Part shown: piece by piece, positions 1-10,809 of the stretch
How positions within the stretch are numbered: the first letter of the stretch is position 1
Layout of the letters: each line of letters starts with the position of its first letter
Assembly: GCF_051014445.1 (NCBI RefSeq)
Contig: NC_135137.1
Coordinates: forward strand, 27,343,501-27,407,500
Origin: Colletes latitarsis
Lineage: Eukaryota > Arthropoda > Insecta > Hymenoptera > Colletidae
Length of the DNA stretch: 64,000 bases
Reading direction: 5' to 3'
Translations under genes and position numbers: made by a program
The notes under the pieces: model-generated
Databases searched by the model: none
Seen by the model: only the letters and a program-made list of their open reading frames with translations
Told to the model about the DNA's origin: nothing

Positions 1-2659
1 CACTGTGCCATATATCCATACACTGTCAGCGTCTTTTGAAATAGTATACTGTGCATAGTGAAAAATGAAAAGATAATAGTGTTTGCAAAACCTCAATGAA
101 GCACTTATATGAATTATTTCTCGATGGGAGTATGTATAATTCATTGAAATTTATGTACAGTGACTCACGAAGTTGATATAACATCATTTCGAATTTTCAT
201 AAAATACGGTTTAACTTTGTTCATTTGTTTATATTACCCTTTAATACTAACATATATGATCAGTTGATTGTATACTTCAGATCTAGTTAATAGTAATCGA
301 ACTATTGCATTGACTCAATTTTGTGTGTTCAAATATATACATTATTAAACAGTGGTTTGTGATCGATGGTCAACCTTTTCTTCAATTACTGTCGACGAGA
401 TCATTTAATTATTGTTATTAAGTAATGCATATACACATTCTACGTAGGAATAGAATATTATTCTTCTACTGAATAAAATTTTGCACATTCTTCTAGAGTG
501 AAGCCAATCGCTCAAAGTCTAATTAAAAAATCATTAAAGAACTTAAGACGAGTGCCAATCGGTAAAAATAATTAGTATCGATATGTAAACTTCACTATAG
601 GTTTGCGTTGGATGAAAAAAACAAATGTTTGTAAAATGAGATTTAATATTTATTTAATTAAAAAAAAAATGTTTCAACTCTAGGTAGTTTGATAAAAAAA
701 GACAGGTACACTATAAAAATCCCATAATGTAACAAAATAGTAAATACATTGAAAACTAAAATATCTGCTTTAAAAATATAACTGCAAAATTTATTATAAC
801 AGAATGTTTTCTTTCTTCTTTTCCCTTTTCGTGTACTAATAGGTACCATAAACATTTTTAGAATTATATTCTTAGAGTGGATACTATCGTTTTCAATGTA
901 TGTATTTACCATTTTTCCACATTATACAATATTTAAACTTACATTGTGTTGCAATATTGTTTACAATACAAGAACTCTAATACCTATAAATCTTTAATTA
1001 TGAATGCTATAAAATGGCAGATACATCATTGAATTTTCGAATATTTCTATGTTTTACACTATAATTTGATTAAATGCGGAGGACATCTTTAAAGATGGAA
1101 AACTAGAATGGCAGTCAACGTGTTAAATTTAATTTCATAAACATTTGGTTTTTGTTAAGGCTGAAGAAAATAGTCCAAAAAATTTTCTCTGTTAATTAAT
1201 TTAGAAAGAAAGGACGTAAGGATCTTTTAAATATCCATTGGCTAGCTTCCATATTTTTAAATTCTACTTTATCAATGTATACATTAAAATGCAATACATT
1301 GTTTAGTATCAGATATCGATTCAAAAAATCAGACATTTTCATACATCGCAAAAAACTGCATACTCCACAATTTGGGTCTCGTTTGGAAAGGTTGAGAGCC
1401 ACTGCCCTACTACATCTATGTATACTAGTAACTTCATGCATTTGCTATTTAATCACGACGAGCATTATACATATGTAGTATTTACGCTTTCGCTGAAACT
1501 TTAAGCAAACGTATACATTCGCTACAGTTCATGCGTTAACTGCAACATGTAAACAAGACAGGAACAAGTATAGATATACACGCGTAAGTTAAGATTTGCT
1601 AGTCAAGTTAGTGGAACTTCAAAAATCGATTTTCTTGACAACAAAGTCTCGTACGAAAAATATTATTCTACGTTTTCAATTTACTCGAACAAATTTTTTG
1701 TTTAATGAAATAGCTCGCTAAATGTAATTTTCCATTGCAACAAATTCCCCTGAGGCAACTGTTAAGAGAATAAATAGGGGAACCCCTGGACTTTTTTAAA
1801 TGGAAAGTGATATAAATTGTTCATTATTTAGATAGCGTTTACTAAACAGAATAACATTTACTTCAACCATTTTCCTTTATTATGCATAATTAAAGAGTTA
1901 TGATGAAGAATTTGCTTTAAAGGGAAATCTTAGAAAAGCGGAAAAATGTATCATAATAGGGTTATTCCATTAAACGTTCAAAACGATGTTTTTGGACTGC
2001 TACACATTTGCTATGTCTTTTATAAATACTCTTTCGGACATTTTCGAAGATTATCAAATAGTGAAAATATTTGTCCATTTTTCTATAACGCAGTATAGTT
2101 TTACAATTTGGTTGGGATCATATTAAGAGCACAGAAGAAGTTTTAATATCTGAATTTTTTTAATAAAAAAAAAACGAAAAATTCTCTACTAAAGGAATAG
2201 TCAAGTTACTCGAAAAATTGCAAAAAGTTACATAAGAAATTGTTATTATTACGAACTCATTACACAATCTAATGGTTAGAACACTTATCTCCAAAATAAT
2301 TTGTAAAATCGAATTCAATTTTTCGCCATTATTCTTTAACTATAATAAAACAAAAATAATTGAGGCAAACGTTACTCGATTTAGTAAAAGCTATAGAAAT
2401 AATGAAAATTTATATTGCAACAAGTAAAAAATCGGTCAATGCATACAATCTTAAGAACCACTAATTGTAAGCTATATGTTAACAACCATCATGTTTAATT
2501 TACAATGTTACAGAAAATGTGAGTTAATTGCTTATTTTCTTCTGCTTTAATTAATTTAATGATTTCCATAAACAGACTCGCACTATCGTGGGATCTCGCG
2601 TTTAAATAAATTGTGTTTGCTGAAATATGCTTATGGATCGAGTAAAAGATCGAACTCAC
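1..2659. other. gene-free AT-rich stretch
   Basis: No convincing coding exon, RNA gene or full transposon seen on either strand. Open frames are short, AT-rich and lack splice context. Confidence 0.5.
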
Positions 2660-2784
2660 CTACGCCTAAAGTCGGCTCGGTCTTTTCTCCATTATTTCTG
2701 CCACGCGAAACCGATAGATTATCGGTAGACGAAGATATACTTAACAAACTTTCCAAGTTCGTAAAGTTTCCGTAGTTCCGTGTG
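2660..2784 (-). CDS. possible internal coding exon, unknown gene
   Basis: Product not recognised. On the minus strand a Ser/Asn-rich frame (containing NLESLLSISSSTDNLSVSRG) ends at a very good splice donor (GTAG|GTGAGT, intron starting at 2659). A possible acceptor (CCGAAG|CACACGG) sits at 2785-2786. The frame has no in-frame ATG and meets a stop just upstream, so if real it is an internal exon whose partners are not visible. The stretch is richer in GC than its neighbours. It could instead be a chance open frame; I cannot name a family. No partner exon was found between 1 and 2659 or between 2785 and 3209. Confidence 0.25.
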
Positions 2785-3209
2785 CTTCGGAGATAGACAT
2801 TTATTACACTTCACTGTTACCCGCGAAAAAGTTTCGAACGAAATTGAGAATGATGTTACGCGCACGGAGTATTATTCACTACTGAGGGAAATATGAAATT
2901 TATCGGTTGTAAAGGTGAGGCATTGCGTACCGACAGCCCGTATCGGTTTACGTAGTTACGTAAATTTATTGTACAGCGATCGCGACGTGCACGTTCGACA
3001 TCGTATAAATTACGATTTATGATTCACAAGTCACGAGGTATAGGATTGTTGACATGTATACAATAGAAACTCGATTATAATCATAGGTAGGTAAGTCACT
3101 TATTAGAAGTCAATAACATAATTTTCTTTATTCTCTAAATTCATGATGGGACAGTGATTTTGTTTTGTTATTTTGTCCGATCGTCAGAACAATTATTTAA
3201 CTGAATATA

Positions 3210-4627
3210 CAGGGTGTTCGGCAACCTCTGGAAAAAATTTTAATGGGAGATTCTAAAGGCCAAAATAAGATAACAAACAAGAATATCAGTTTCTTGATTG
3301 ACGCTTCGTTAAAAAGTTATTAAAAAATTAAATTCGAAAATTTCAAATCGTTTTGGAAAAATTATTTTTAGTTGTGGGGATCAATTACAATTATTTTTGG
3401 TGAATAGATATACTCCCGAAATCCTACGCACTTTCGAGAAAAAAATTCCTTACCGAAAATATAATCTGAGGCCTGAAATGGTTCCCCGAAATTTCATGCA
3501 AATCTTTGAAACATCATAACTTCTGAACGGATTGGACGATTTTAAAGTTTCGAAATGCAAACAACGCGTATTTTAGTGGAGAATATGTAGAAATCGCAAA
3601 AATATTCGAAAAGTTGATCCTTGACCCCGCAAAATAAGAAAAACCCCCTAAAAATGATCAAATTTTCAAACAGCCATAACTCCTACAATTGTGAATATAT
3701 TTCAATGAAACTTTTTTTTGAAGTAGTGCTCATGGGTACCTATAAAAAAGTATTAGATAACTTTGCCGTAGGGCGTTAAACAAAATTATTAAAAACGAAA
3801 AAGGAATTTTTAAGAAAAATAGACAGGGGGTAGGTGCCTAAATTTTTCGACGAAAAAAAAAATTTAAATCGTTTCAAAAAAATTATTTTTAGTTACAGGG
3901 GTCAATTATAATCATTTTCGGTGAATAGACATACCCTCGAAATCCTAACCACTTTTGAGAAAAAAATTCTTTACCGAAAATCTAATGTGAGACCAGAAAT
4001 GTCTGCCTGAATTTTCATGCGAATCTTTAAAACGTCATAACTTCTGAACGGATTAGACAATTTTAATGTTTAAAAAAGCAAACTACGCGGATTTTGATGG
4101 AGCATATATACAAATCGCAAAAATATTCGAAAAGGTGGTCCTTCACCCCGTAAACTGAGAAAAACCCAATAAAAATGGTCCAATATTCAAACAGCCATAA
4201 CTTCTACAATAGTAAATATATTTCAATGAAACTTTTTTCTGGAGTAGAGCTCATAGGTATCTACAAGAAAGTATTAAACAACATTTCTATAGGTCTTCAA
4301 ACAAAATTACTAAAAATGAAAAACGAATTTTTAAGAAAAATAGACAGGGTGTAGGTGCCTAAATTTTTCGACGAAAAAAAATATTTCAAATCGTTCTGGA
4401 AAAATTATTTTCGGTTGCGGGGGTCAATTATAATCGTTTTTGGTGAATATACATAACCCCGAAATCCTGCACATTTTCGAGAAAAAAATTCAGTACAGTC
4501 GGAACTTTAAACGTTAATAACTTTTTAACGAAGCCTCCATCAACAAATTAATATTCTTGATTTTCGTCTTATTTTGGCCTTTAGAATCTCCTATTAATAT
4601 TTTTCCCATGGGTGGCCGAACACCCTG
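3210..4627. mobile_element. long-TIR dispersed element, copy 1
   Basis: Starts CAGGGTGTTCGGCAACCTC and ends with the inverted form GGCCGAACACCCTG; the inverted ends are alignable for about 100 bp and both are flanked by TA. The inside holds repeated motifs (GTGGGTAGGATTTCGGGGGT-like, AATTGACCCCCGCAAC-like, CCATAACTCCTACAA) also seen in copies at 6840, 34274 and 59360. No transposase is present, so it is a non-autonomous DNA element. Superfamily uncertain; TA flanks and the CAGGGTG end would suit a Tc1/mariner-type element. Confidence 0.8.
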
Positions 4628-4630
4628 TAT

Positions 4631-4700
4631 ACAGGGTGAGGCACAATTTAGTCAACACGATTTTTTAGCCCCTTTCGATGGTCTGACAAAAAAATGTTTC
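4631..4700 (+). repeat. solo transposon end (CAGGGTGAGGCAC)
   Basis: Immediately after copy 1, following TATA, a second CAGGGTG-type end begins (CAGGGTGAGGCACAATTTAG). I did not find its inverted partner downstream, so it is probably a truncated relative or an older insertion site. Confidence 0.35.
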
Positions 4701-6776
4701 CTATCGAAGTTAATCAGTATTTAATCAACAAGAAATTGCAGTTTAAATTTAAAAATAATTTGATTTTCGATAAAAAAATTAAGGTCAATATTATATTTTT
4801 AAATGAAACTGAGTATGTTTAACTTCATAGTATTGTAGGCGACGTCGAGACGAATTCAACGACCTGTTATACGATAACTTTCAAATGACATTGAAGAAAA
4901 AATTGTCATGAATCGATTGTCACGATTTACAAGTTTATCCATTTAATGCACGATTTTCATTTCAATCGGCCAAAAAAATGATTTTTTTAGACTTATTTAC
5001 GCATAATGCTCTCGATTTTAGGAACAAACAACGGAAAGAAGTTACGACAAACGATATTTCTATTATGAAAAAGCTTACATTTTAAAAAGAAATAGTCAAA
5101 TTTTACATTTACTTACATTTTATACTAAACATTTATTTGGATATAACACAATTCACACGAAGGGACAAGACAAAGACCAACGTTACATTTACTACAATAA
5201 TATTTACTTTATTTTCCTATTTTCTTAGTTTTATTATACTTTTTAGGGCAGTAAACTGCATATTTTCGGTACGCAAAAGCTTTTTTCTCCATTGCAGACA
5301 TAAATCTTGGAAATCGTTTCAATATAATATGGAAATCATATTATCACATCTAAAATACTAGTATTAATTGATAATGGCAATAGACGTGAGATCGGGTCTT
5401 TAAAATATTTGTACTACTTGATAATAGTGGTAGAAGTGATATAAATATGAATTATAGAAATTCAAAATAAAAACATTCCCCTTACCGTTCAAATATGTAA
5501 ATAATATAACTAATTCGTACGTATTATTTATAGAAAAATATTAATAAAAAATTGTCTCTCAGATTATGCTGAAAAAGCCCTAAAATATATAAGGCATTGC
5601 GTTTGTACTAAATTAAACACATTTGTTTGTATTAAATTAAAAATATGACATTAATAAAAATACATGCTATTTCCAACGATTAATAGGTATATTATTCCAA
5701 TATTATTTAAAAATGCAACACCGATAATTTTCTATTTTAAAACTTTTACTGGAAAAAAAGGTAGAAATATTGCTGTGAGTTTGATAAAATTTTACTAATT
5801 GCTATCAAAGATAAAACCAATACCCATATGATCGATACAATATTTCAATGAACGTATCCGAATTAGAAACTGATTCTCTGAAACATTACGTTAAACGATG
5901 CAGGAGATATAGGTTGTTCTCCAACTTTCGAGCAATGATATATGAACGTACATATATTATACCGTTGAAAGAAAATTTCCCAACAAATTTATTGTATTTC
6001 GTATTTCAAAGAGAATACCGGAGAACTACTAACTAGATAGTAGAGCACGTGAGGTGAAATTTCCATTTGCAGCTACAGTAATAACTCCATAACTAAAGAG
6101 CATACAACAGACTGAAAGTTATGCTTATATTTTAAAATAAGGTTTGTTGTTAAATGCTTTCGATGAGTAACAGGTGTACAACCTACATTCGCGGCATTTA
6201 TGCAGTAGTGGTCTTCAGAAATTTCTGTTGGAATATTCTCACTAATGATGGTAAAACGAAATAGCTCATTCACGCTTCTCTGTATCGCTACTAAATTAAT
6301 TGGCCCTGTTCGACGATCGAATTCTACGGTCTCTTAATAGTGTCTGTCGATATTCATTTTAAAGTTCGAATATCGATGTGTCTACAAAATTTTAAGACGA
6401 GTTTGTAGAAAACTAATCCTTTACACCCGGAGACTTTTCTCTGATCAACTACTAAGCAACTCCAACACACTTTCATACGAAATTTTGGAAAACAAATGGC
6501 TCCAAGTTAAATGGTATTATTTTATTTGATTGATATTTGCAATCTTATAATCTTCTTTTATGAAACAAACAAACAAACTTTTACATCCTATATTTTCTGT
6601 ACCGCGATCTGTGCAAGTTTTCATCTTGTTGGTGCATTATGTCTGAGAAAAATTAGGATTTTTAATACTGGTTGAAAAACATTCATTTAATTAATATTTA
6701 AGAACGTTTCTCTAAGAAACATTGCATAGAAAGGGTTCATGAGCTCCATTAAATTGTTAAAAGGAATGAAAAAAGG
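4701..6776. other. gene-free AT-rich stretch
   Basis: AT-rich DNA without recognisable exons. Short frames at 5137-5361, 5848-6036 and 6073-6273 resemble no family I know and have no splice or codon support. Confidence 0.5.
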
Positions 6777-8090
6777 TTAAGAACCACTGCTCTTAGATAT
6801 CTCTGGAATTTCTGTGTTAATTGTTAAGGATACTATATACAGAGTATTCGGCCACCCCTGGGAAAAATTTTAATGAGAAATTGTAGCGGCCAAAATAAGA
6901 CGAAAATCAAGAATACCAATTTGTTGATGAAGGCTTCGTTAAAAAGTTTTTAACGTTTAAAGTTCCGTCCGTACTGAATTTTTTTCTAAAAAGTGGGTAG
7001 GATTTCGGAGGTAGGTCTACTAATAAAAAATTATTGTAATTGACCCCCGCAACCAAAAATAATTTTTCCAAAACGATTTGAAATTTTTTTTTTCGTCGAA
7101 AAATTTCACACCTTCTCGAATTTTTTTCTCGAAAGTGGATAGGATTTCGGGGGTATGTCTATTCACCAAAAATGATTGTAATTCACCCCCGCAACCGAAA
7201 ATAATTTTTTCAGAATGAAATAAAAATTTTTTTTTTCGTCGAAAAATTTAGGCACCTACCCCCCGTCGATTTTTCTTAAAAATTCGTTTTTGATTTTTAG
7301 TAATTTTGTTTGACGCCCTACAGAAAAGTTGTTTAATACTTTCTTGTAGATACCTATGAGCTCTACTTCAGAAAAAAGTTTGATTGAAATATATTCACAA
7401 TTGTAGGAGTTATGGCTGTTTGAAAATTGGACCATTTTTATGAGGTTTTTCTCATTTGACGGGGTCAAGGACCAACTTTCGAAATATTTTTGCGATTTGT
7501 ACATATTTTCCATCAAAATACGCGTAGTTTGCTTTTTTAAACATTAAAATCGTCCAATCCGTTCAGAAGTTATGACGTTTTAAAGATTCGCATGAAAATT
7601 CGGGCAGACATTTCTGGCCAGAAGTTATATTTTCGGTAAGGAATTTTTTTCTCGAAACTGAGTAAGATTTCGGGAGTATGTCTGTTGACCAAAAATGCTT
7701 GCAATTGACCCCTGCAACTAAAAATAATTTTTCTAGAACGATTCGAAAGTCTTTTTTTTCACCCAAAACTTTCAGCACTTACTCGAATTTTTTTCTGGAA
7801 AGTGGGTAGGATTTCGGGGGTATATATAATGACCAAAAATGATTGTAATTGACCCCCATAACCGAAAATAATTTTTCCAAAACGATTTGAAATTTTTGAA
7901 TTTAATTGTTAATAACTTTTTAACGAAGCCTCCATCAACAAATTGGTATTCTTGATTTTCGTCTTACTTTGGCCTGTAGAATCCTCTATTAAAATTTTTC
8001 CCTGGTGTGGCCGAACACCCTGTATATGCGTGTATCATGTATATCAATTAACACAAAAATTCCAGATATATCTAAGAGCAGTGGTTCTTA

Positions 8091-8091
<1 letters not shown>
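6777..8091. mobile_element. palindromic MITE split by copy 2
   Basis: 6777-6823 (TTAAGAACCACTGCTCTTAG onward) is repeated in inverted form at 8045-8091 (CTAAGAGCAGTGGTTCTTAA). The two arms lie just outside the ends of the 6840-8022 element, so that element appears to have inserted near the centre of an older palindrome. Confidence 0.6.
6840..8022. mobile_element. long-TIR dispersed element, copy 2
   Basis: Begins CAGAGTATTCGGCCACCCC and ends GGCCGAACACCCTG. It shares long inverted ends and interior motifs with the copies at 3210, 34274 and 59360. The interior carries about four degenerate copies of a roughly 110-bp sub-repeat (GTAGGATTTCGGGGGTATGT / ATTGTAATTGACCCCCGCAA types). An 86-codon minus-strand frame at 7256-7516 is shared with the copies near 59.6 and 60.5 kb. 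No transposase domain. Confidence 0.8.

Positions 8092-8093
<2 letters not shown>

Positions 8094-8145
<52 letters not shown>
8094..8145. repeat. (TA)n microsatellite
   Basis: About 26 uninterrupted TA units, directly next to the split palindromic MITE and before the next palindromic element. Confidence 0.95.
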
Positions 8146-8147
<2 letters not shown>

Positions 8148-8152
8148 TTATT

Positions 8153-8413
8153 AAATATAGAAGAATATCGAATTCTGAGTAAAAAAGTATTGACCTTTAT
8201 TAGCCCTAAACCTAATAACTAATGAGTAGTTCTACTTTATTTCTCGACAATCTTCACTGTTTTGCAAAATCTGTTTTAAGGTTGAGTCTCCTGTTTGATA
8301 TTACGTGAAGAAAATTGTTAAGAAATAAAGTGAAATTACTTATGAGTTATTTGGTTTAGAGCTAATATAGATCAATACTTTTTTACTCAGAATTTGATAT
8401 TCTTCCATATTTT
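8153..8413. mobile_element. palindromic MITE, about 260 bp
   Basis: The first ~75 bases (AAATATAGAAGAATATCGAA, then TTCTGAGTAAAAAAGTATTG) return in inverted form at the right end (CAATACTTTTTTACTCAGAA, then TTTGATATTCTTCCATATTT). Near-complete fold-back with no coding capacity. Confidence 0.75.
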
Positions 8414-8896
8414 GGTCTAAAAAGTATAGTATTCCATTTAAAAAAACAAAATCGACCTTCACATCACCAAAACGCCTTCACCTATAAAAAATACAAATGC
8501 ACTACATAGTGTGCACCTTCAAACCATGCAATTTTTTTATACAAAATTTTTTTGAGCAACGCATACTTTGGAAATTATGCAGATACACAAGTTGCATATA
8601 CCACCCTGTATTTCGATCACTCGTGATTTAAACGGATCAATGAAATACGCTCTCGTAAACACCGAAGCCAAGCTTTCCTCATTTCTGCGCCATAGAGACG
8701 ACTTGAGGATACATTTAGGATTGGCACCGCGCCAACGGGTCCTTCGAGAAATATACATATATTATCTGTTACACCTATACCTATGCATAATATCCTCGTT
8801 CTAATATACGTAAATTCCGAAACAGTGAACCATATTCGCAACGTTCTCCGTAGCGATCCTTATCAGGAAATATGCGCCAGGTGCAGTGGCGCGTTA
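8414..8896. other. gene-free stretch between MITEs
   Basis: Mixed composition. 8568-8841 has overlapping open frames on both strands but no recognisable protein; they look like chance. Confidence 0.4.
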
Positions 8897-8898
8897 TA

Positions 8899-9370
8899 CA
8901 GTGTTTCAGAAATACATGTAAATACTTAAGGAGCTGAATCTACACACCAAAATATCTATACGATGTCCTATGAACAAATTACCTACGTACCTTTTTGAAT
9001 TATGGTTTTTCGAAGAGTCTCAAATCCATTTTCTATTCTTTCTCATAGGTCTTGGACATTGTGCACTCGTATTGCATAATAGCTTTCAAATGATCTCTGC
9101 ATGTAAAAATATAATGAATTCGGATCGGGAAATTCTCAAGATTTTTTAATTTGGATTATTAAGAAATTTTAAAATCGATAATATTGTTTGTAAACGTCAT
9201 GTATAGACAAGATACTAATGCGTGTGGTAGCGTGTGTTGACACACAAAGGTGAACATTTTCTTTACTCATTCATAGCTCAAAAACTGAGGAGTATACGAT
9301 ATTTTACTTCTTTTTATATGTAGCCTTAACTTCTTAAGTATCTAAATATTTACATGTATTTCTGAAGCAC
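8899..9370. mobile_element. MITE with ~40 bp inverted ends
   Basis: Left end CAGTGTTTCAGAAATACATG then TAAATACTTAAG; right end in inverted form CTTAAGTATCTAAATATTTA then CATGTATTTCTGAAGCAC. Non-coding interior. TA precedes the left end. Confidence 0.65.
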
Positions 9371-9414
9371 ATATTAATAAAATTGACTGCAGTTGTATGT
9401 ACCAATGCATAAAC

Positions 9415-10006
9415 CGTGTTTACATTAGATAACTTTTGGTCGAACAACCAAGTCGATCGACCTCAAAACGTTTAATTAAAAGGTTTACACTATAGTAACA
9501 ACCTGGTCATTCGACATTTTGTTCAATGTGGCTCGTACAGTGTGTATAACTGCTTCACGTACCACATTACAATTTGCAATCAATTTGTTATATCAGTTAA
9601 ATGTAATTTTACAAAAATTGAATAGTAGAAAACATCGCTGGTGGATTCAAAAATGGATAAAGAGACGACCTACAGTTGGAGCATCTTCCACAATATGAGA
9701 GAACTTATTTTGAAGGATAAAGATTTAGGACTGTTCTGAGAATATCGACTGATAAATGTAATATATTGCTTAACAAGATTCAACCGTTTAATTCTGAAAC
9801 AAACTACTCAATTATGTGAAGCTCTAATATCTGACCACCAAAGACAGTTTTAATTCACTTGCTATTTCATATATCGGTCAAAAATAGAGGGGTGGGCTAC
9901 TTCTACATTGCCCGAAATTTCCATAAAACCACTTGAGTTTTTGGTAAAATATTATATCACTTAAGGTCAATCGACTGTTCGACCAAGAGTTGCCTAACGT
10001 AAATGC
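9415..10006 (+). mobile_element. Harbinger-like transposon relic
   Basis: Ends are inverted repeats of about 30 bp (GTGTTTACATTAGATAACTT, then TTGGTCGAAC; right end GTTCGACCAAGAGTTGCCTA, then ACGTAAATGC). Inside, about 9640-9850 on the plus strand, broken frames resemble the N-terminal part of PIF/Harbinger (HARBI1-like) nucleases: a RWW start, an RELxLxDxxxxxxxxRxSTDKCNILLNKIQPF-like run, then an A(L)ISD(H)Q stretch. Several stops and frameshifts interrupt it and the catalytic part is missing. The assignment rests on motif spacing only. Confidence 0.5.
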
Positions 10007-10131
10007 GAATCTAAAAACCAACAAACATCCTTGATTTAAAGATCTCGATCATTTTTCTACCTCCTGGCTTCTAAAGGGTAAGACAGACCAACCAACCATC
10101 TTTTTCTAATTATAGAAAGATCAGGTACTGT

Positions 10132-10809
10132 GGCGACACCTCCCGCGCTCACCAACAGAGGGCTACGACGCTCTTTGTTTCTCACAAGTACTCGATCGAC
10201 CCACCTATTCTTACATATGTACACATTCTTTGACTGATGAATCCATTAGCAGGCCCAGGACGAAACACTCCCCTCTATCTTTTCCTTTTTTCCTCCTGTT
10301 ATCTCACTCACTTCTTCCTAGAGCAGCTAGCCACCTCAAGTACCAAAGGATTCTTCTTCTCAACTCCAAGTATATATTTGATTATAAAAGGATGTTTTCT
10401 TTCGCATATCTTTCTTTCTGGACAGTGTGGTGCGTATACTAGACGGAGGATAAGCGAGATAGCAGGAACGTGGGGACTCAATAGTAAGGCATCCTAGTCA
10501 GGCCCTGCCTTAACCCATTGACTTCCAAGCAAATTTAGATCGTCTTACCCTGGGAGGCAAGATTTTATTATAAAGAAGACATGAAATTTCCCAAAATATA
10601 ATAATACTAAGTTAGTATTGAAATGGCATTTACAGTAATTTTTATTGAAAAAGAAACACTACGAGATATCTCGTAGTTGGCAGTCAATGGGTTAAACGCC
10701 GTGATATTGAGTAGTCGGTCGAGGAACGTATACAATACGAACGGAAAGGTTAGTCGAGCGCTTGCGAGAGAGCGGGCCCCTCTGGTGGCGAATATGGGAG
10801 GTGTCGCCC
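10132..10809. repeat. inverted pair carrying CTCF-like motifs
   Basis: 10132-10163 (GGCGACACCTCCC onward) is repeated inverted at 10774-10809 (GGGAGGTGTCGCC). Each arm holds a match close to the animal CTCF core: CCAACAGAGGGC at 10152-10163 on plus and CCACCAGAGGGG at 10777-10788 on minus, so the two sites face each other about 625 bp apart. A piggyBac-like MITE (10514-10691) lies between. The arms may simply be ends of an old element; binding is inference. Confidence 0.4.
10514..10691. mobile_element. piggyBac-type MITE, 178 bp
   Basis: Flanked on both sides by TTAA (10510-10513 and 10692-10695). Ends CCCATTGACTTCCAA and, inverted, CCCATTGACTGCCAA (14 of 15 match). TTAA target and CCC ends are the piggyBac signature. 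No coding sequence. Confidence 0.8.
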
